NCBI GenBank assembly: GCA_964533585.1
Contig: CAZHMM010000147.1
Coordinates: 1 to 9,639 of the forward strand
DNA from: Elioraea sp964533585
Lineage (GTDB): Bacteria; Pseudomonadota; Alphaproteobacteria; Acetobacterales; Acetobacteraceae
Length of the DNA: 9,639 nt
Direction: 5' to 3'
Shown: piece by piece, positions 6,551 through 9,639 of the stretch
How positions within the stretch are numbered: position 1 is the stretch's first letter
Layout: the number at the start of each line of letters is the position of its first letter
The notes under the pieces: generated by a model
Told to the model about the DNA's origin: nothing
What the model saw: the letters and a program-made list of their open reading frames with translations, nothing else
The model's database searches: none
Position numbers and translations under genes: made by a program

Positions 6551-7528
6551 CTACTCCAGGCGGATGTTCTTCTCGCGGATCAGCTTGCCCCACTGATCGT
6601 AGTCGCGCTGCATCACCGCCCGCAGCGCGTCGGCATCGCCCGCGACCGGCACGCCCCCCTGCTGCTCGAAGCGCGCGCGGAACTCCGGCACGGCGAGCGC
6701 CTTGCCCACCTCCTCGGCCAGCCGGCCCGCGATCGGCTGTGGCAGGCCGCGCGGACCGTAGAGCCCGTACCAGAAGCTGAACTCGAACTCGAAACCGGCC
6801 TCGCGCACGGTCGGCACATCGGGCATCGCCGGCACGCGCCCGCCCGGTGTGCCGATCGCCAGCACACGCACGCGGTTGTCCCGCATCGCCCCCATCACGG
6901 TCGCGGGTGCGGCGATCAGCATCGACACCCGCCCCGCCAGCAGATCCTGGAAGGCCGGCCCCATGCCGCGATACGGCACATGCGTCATGCGGGTGCCGGC
7001 GAGATCCTGGAGGAACTCGGTGTAGAGATGCGGCGACGAGCCCTGGCCCATCGAGCCGTAGAACACCTCGCCGGCGGGGCGGCTGCGCACGAGCTCCACG
7101 AACTCCTGTAGCGTGCGCGCCGGCACGTCATTGTTGACGACGAGCACGCTCGGATAGTCGACCATCAGCGAGATCGGCGTCAGGTCGGAGAAGATGTCGA
7201 AGCCGAGATTCGGCAGCAGCGCCGGCGCGGTGGCGATCGAGTTGTCGCTCTGCATCAGCGTGTAGCCGTCCGGTGCGGCGCGCACCGCCGCCTGCCAGCC
7301 GATCACGCCGCCGCCGCCGCTGCGGTTCTCGACGATCACGGTCTGGCCGAGCTGGCTGCCGAGCTGCTGGGCGAAGGCGCGCGCGACGAAGTCGCTGGTG
7401 CCGCCAGGCGGATAGGTGATGATGAGGCGGATTGGCCGCTCGGTCGGCCAGGCCCCCTGGGCGGCGGCCGGCAGAGCGGCGGTGAGCGCGGCGGCAGCCC
7501 CCGCGCCGAGCAGCGTGCGACGGTTCAT
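6551..7528 (-). CDS. tripartite tricarboxylate transporter substrate-binding protein (Bug/TctC family)
   Basis: This 325-aa exported solute receptor binds carboxylates in the periplasm. The N terminus MNRRTLLGAGAAAALTAALP is a signal peptide with a twin-arginine-like NRRTLL motif, a hydrophobic core and probable cleavage after the AAA before QGAWP. Bug hallmarks follow: RPIRLIITYPPGGTSDFVAR, VIVENRSGGGGVIG, APDGYTL, HVPYRGMGPAFQDLLAG and VPTVREAGFEFEF. Length is usual (about 320-330). The ATG at 7528 is set by GGAAGGAG (7544-7537) 8 nt upstream and by the signal peptide. It overlaps the acyl-CoA ligase stop by 4 nt, so the two are almost surely cotranslated. The membrane partners TctA and TctB are not in the window, as is common for this expanded family. 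Linkage to a CoA ligase and a citrate-synthase-like gene suggests an organic-acid ligand, but the ligand is not readable from sequence. Confidence 0.93.
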   Translation of the reverse strand: MNRRTLLGAGAAAALTAALPAAAQGAWPTERPIRLIITYPPGGTSDFVARAFAQQLGSQLGQTVIVENRSGGGGVIGWQAAVRAAPDGYTLMQSDNSIATAPALLPNLGFDIFSDLTPISLMVDYPSVLVVNNDVPARTLQEFVELVRSRPAGEVFYGSMGQGSSPHLYTEFLQDLAGTRMTHVPYRGMGPAFQDLLAGRVSMLIAAPATVMGAMRDNRVRVLAIGTPGGRVPAMPDVPTVREAGFEFEFSFWYGLYGPRGLPQPIAGRLAEEVGKALAVPEFRARFEQQGGVPVAGDADALRAVMQRDYDQWGKLIREKNIRLE

Positions 7529-9177
7529 CGGACGGTCTCCTTCCCTGTGTTGATTCGGTTCGTCTGGGGCGGTGCGGCGAGATCCTCCGCCGCGGCGAGC
7601 AGCGCGGCATCGCCGCGCAGCCGGTACTTCTCGATCCGCTGCGTCGCGGTCTGCGGCAGGGTGGGCACGAAGGCGACGAAGCGCGGCGCCTTGTAGGCGG
7701 CGAGGCGGTCGCGCACCCAGTCGGCGATCTCGGCGGCCGTGGCGTGCCTCCCCGGCCGCAGCACGATCGCGGCCAGCACCTCCTCGTCGCCGAGCTCGCT
7801 CGGCACGCCGATCGTCGCGACCTCGGCGACGGCGGGATGCGCGCCGATCACGCGGTCGAGCTCGGCGCCCGAGATGTTCTCGCCGCGGCGGCGGATGATG
7901 TCCTTCTTGCGGGCGATGAAGCGGAGATAGCCGTCGGGCTCGCGCAGCATCAGATCGCCGGTGCGGAACCAACCCTCGTGGAAGGCGGACGCGGTGGCCT
8001 CCGGCGCGTTCCAGTAGCCCTGCATCAGCGTGGGCGTGCGGAACAGGAGCTCGCCCGGCGTGCCGTCGGGCACGTCCTCGAGCGCGTCGTCCACCAGGCG
8101 GAGCGCCGGGCGCGAAACGGCAGGGTCGGGGTGCGGGCTGATCAGCCCGACGCTGCCGCGGCGGCGCTCGCCGTCGAACGGATTGGCGAGCGCGCCGGGA
8201 ATCTCGGTCATGCCGTAGCCCTCGATCAGGTGCGGCACGCCGAAACGATGCGTGAACGCCTCGATCATCTCGTCCGTCAGCGGGGCGATGAAGGCCTTGC
8301 GCAGCCGGTGGCCGGGCACGAACTCGGACTCGGGGCGCAGCATCAGGATCTTCGCCGCCGCCGCCATCAGGTTGGTCTCGGTCGCGCCGGTCTCGGTGGC
8401 GGTGCGCCAGAAGGTCGAGGCCGAGAAGCGCCGCGCGACCGCGACCGAGCCGCCACAGGCGATCGCGCCGCAGACGGAATAGAACAGCGCGTTGATGTGA
8501 AACAGCGGCAGGACGCAGAGCAGCCGGTCGCCGGGCTGGAGATGCATTCGCGCGACGAAGGCCTCGCCGCTCAGCACGATCCCGCGCTGGCCGTGCATCA
8601 CGCCCTTGGGAAAGCCGGTGGTGCCGGAGGTGTAGACGAGCAGGCAGGTGCGGTCAGCGCCATCGGCGACGGGCGGCGGTGGGGACGCGCGCGTGCCGGC
8701 GAGCGCGTCCGGGAGCAGCTCGATCGACGTCGCCTCGGCCGGTTCGTTCAACAGCAGCCAGGGCCGCGGCGAGAGGCGGTCACGCGCGGCCTCGGCCACC
8801 GCGAGTGTGGCCGGCGCGGCAACGAGCCCCGAGATCCCCGCATTGCCGAACACATAGGCTGCCTCCTCGACGCCGTAATCGGGATTCGCCGGCACCAGGA
8901 TCGCGCCGAGCCGGGCGCAGGCGAACAGCAACACGAGCGTCGAGGGGTGGTTGGTCGAGAGCACGCCGAGCCGGTCGCCCGCGCCGACGCCGCGGGCGGC
9001 GAGCAGCGCCGCGGCGGTCGCGACCTGCGCGGCAAACGCGCTTGCGCTGATCGCCTCGCCCTCGAACAGGACGAGCGGCGCGTCGGGTGCCGCCTCGACG
9101 CGGCTCGCGAGAAAGTCGGCGAGCGAGAACTCGTGCGCGCGGAAGCGGCGCAGCACCGCGAGCGGTGCGAGGCTCAT
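7525..9177 (-). CDS. AMP-forming acyl-CoA ligase (CaiC-like), specificity unknown
   Basis: This 550-aa cytosolic ANL-superfamily ligase activates a carboxylate as an acyl-AMP and then a CoA thioester. The P-loop is YTSGTTGFPKG (182-192). GYGMTE forms the A5 motif, WFRTGDL carries the ribose-binding Asp, and ARKKDIIRRRGENISGAE is the hinge/A8 region. Resemblance is greatest to crotonobetaine/carnitine-CoA ligase-like and fatty acyl-CoA ligases (LPLFHINALFYS; VPSELGDEEV). In motif A10, where most members have TGK, this protein reads TATQRIEKYRLR, so Arg514 stands where the Lys for the adenylation half-reaction normally lies; K517 follows. The ATG at 9177 overlaps the upstream lyase-like stop by 4 nt, and the stop overlaps tctC by 4 nt, placing it in the middle of one operon. 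The substrate is probably the acid captured or processed by its neighbours, which is inference. Confidence 0.88.
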   Translation of the reverse strand: MSLAPLAVLRRFRAHEFSLADFLASRVEAAPDAPLVLFEGEAISASAFAAQVATAAALLAARGVGAGDRLGVLSTNHPSTLVLLFACARLGAILVPANPDYGVEEAAYVFGNAGISGLVAAPATLAVAEAARDRLSPRPWLLLNEPAEATSIELLPDALAGTRASPPPPVADGADRTCLLVYTSGTTGFPKGVMHGQRGIVLSGEAFVARMHLQPGDRLLCVLPLFHINALFYSVCGAIACGGSVAVARRFSASTFWRTATETGATETNLMAAAAKILMLRPESEFVPGHRLRKAFIAPLTDEMIEAFTHRFGVPHLIEGYGMTEIPGALANPFDGERRRGSVGLISPHPDPAVSRPALRLVDDALEDVPDGTPGELLFRTPTLMQGYWNAPEATASAFHEGWFRTGDLMLREPDGYLRFIARKKDIIRRRGENISGAELDRVIGAHPAVAEVATIGVPSELGDEEVLAAIVLRPGRHATAAEIADWVRDRLAAYKAPRFVAFVPTLPQTATQRIEKYRLRGDAALLAAAEDLAAPPQTNRINTGKETVR

Positions 9178-9639
9178 CGGCCGGCGCCCTCGGCCGGGCC
9201 GTCATAGGCAAGGGTCGCGATCGCCTGATCGGCAAGGCGGAAGCCGAGCCGGCGCTCGGTCTCCTCGGCCAGATGCGCGATCAGCGCCGCGCAGCGCGCG
9301 AGCACCGGGATGCCCTTCAGCGCGGCAGCGGGATAGCCGGCATCGAGCAGCAGGGCCGGGATCGCGCCCGAGACATTGGCCGGCAGCGCACGGCCGAAGA
9401 CCGGCTCGACCAAGCGTTCCAGCGCGGCGAGCGCGGCAATGTGGCGCCCGGCAACGCCCCACTCATGCGCGAGAGCGACGAGGCGCGCGGCGCGCGGATC
9501 GCCCGCCTTGTGCGTCGGATGGCCGAAGCCCGGCAGCGGCGCGCGCGCCTCGCGCAGCCGGGTCAGCGCCGACCGCGCGGCCGCCTCGATGTCCGCCTGC
9601 CCGGCGATCTCGGCGAGCAGCCGCCCGGCCACCTCGGCC
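9174..9639 (-). CDS. citrate synthase/citryl-CoA lyase-like protein, C-terminal part (cut by window edge)
   Basis: About 154 C-terminal residues are visible; the N-terminal part lies beyond the right edge. PGFGHPTHKAGDPRA matches the conserved segment of citrate synthases and citryl-CoA lyases, with the His codon at 9519-9521 equivalent to pig citrate synthase His320. The next conserved segment, usually NVD followed by G or xSG, reads PANVSGAIPALLLDAG, so the catalytic Asp position is Ser (codon 9369-9371). The short linker and compact C terminus are closer to citryl-CoA lyase/ATP-citrate lyase C-terminal domains than to full citrate synthase. It is probably the first visible gene of the operon and overlaps the ligase by 4 nt. 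It could cleave a hydroxyacyl-CoA such as citryl-CoA, condense one, or have lost lyase chemistry. A GTG at 9632 is in frame but internal to the family domain and unlikely to be the start. Confidence 0.8.
   Translation of the reverse strand, partial: AEVAGRLLAEIAGQADIEAAARSALTRLREARAPLPGFGHPTHKAGDPRAARLVALAHEWGVAGRHIAALAALERLVEPVFGRALPANVSGAIPALLLDAGYPAAALKGIPVLARCAALIAHLAEETERRLGFRLADQAIATLAYDGPAEGAGR

Noticed and set aside
7744..9207. Plus-strand open frame of 487 codons opposite the acyl-CoA ligase
   Set aside because: Low-complexity Arg/Ala/Gly/His-rich translation with no motif, lying entirely over a well-supported ligase gene. It is a shadow frame.
1..9639. CRISPR arrays, insertion sequences, phage genes, toxin-antitoxin pairs or attachment-site duplications of the tRNA end
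   Set aside because: No direct-repeat array, transposase, integrase or small toxin-like gene is visible, and I saw no second copy of the tRNA 3' end that would mark an integrated element.

Overview
The window is a very GC-rich, densely coded stretch of bacterial chromosome. GC content is high, start codons include ATG and probably TTG, and reverse frames stay open for long distances. The family mix suggests a proteobacterium, most likely an alphaproteobacterium and perhaps a Roseomonas-like Acetobacteraceae: acetoacetate-CoA ligase, a SelD joined to an FAD oxidoreductase, and a Bug-type tricarboxylate receptor with a Tat-like signal. The taxonomic call is inference from family content and composition, not from a marker gene.

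Layout, left to right. A tRNA-Ala(GGC) gene lies on the minus strand (14-89) with a plausible promoter upstream. Divergent from it, on the plus strand, is acetoacetate-CoA ligase aacS (204-2156). It overlaps by 11 nt a long gene encoding an N-terminal FAD/NAD(P) oxidoreductase fused to C-terminal selenide, water dikinase SelD (2146-4437). This pair ends only 6 bp from the stop of a convergent minus-strand wrbA quinone oxidoreductase (4444-5040). A 168-bp divergent spacer separates wrbA from a plus-strand M20-family hydrolase of the N-carbamoyl-amino acid/allantoate amidohydrolase type (5209-6480). A perfect 12-bp hairpin (6494-6520) lies between that gene and the convergent minus-strand block.

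The right third is a tightly packed minus-strand operon, read right to left. It holds a citrate synthase/citryl-CoA lyase-like protein (cut by the right edge), an AMP-forming acyl-CoA ligase (7525-9177) and a TctC/Bug periplasmic solute receptor (6551-7528). Each gene pair overlaps by 4 nt (ATGA). The order suggests capture of an organic acid, CoA activation and C-C cleavage or condensation. Two conserved catalytic positions look altered here: the ligase has Arg where motif A10 normally has Lys, and the lyase-like protein has Ser where the family normally has the Asp of NVD.

Every gene belongs to a recognisable family. No CRISPR array, insertion sequence, phage gene or defence system is visible. 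The right-hand operon is the part most likely to hold an undescribed pathway; the selD fusion is a known but little-characterised architecture.
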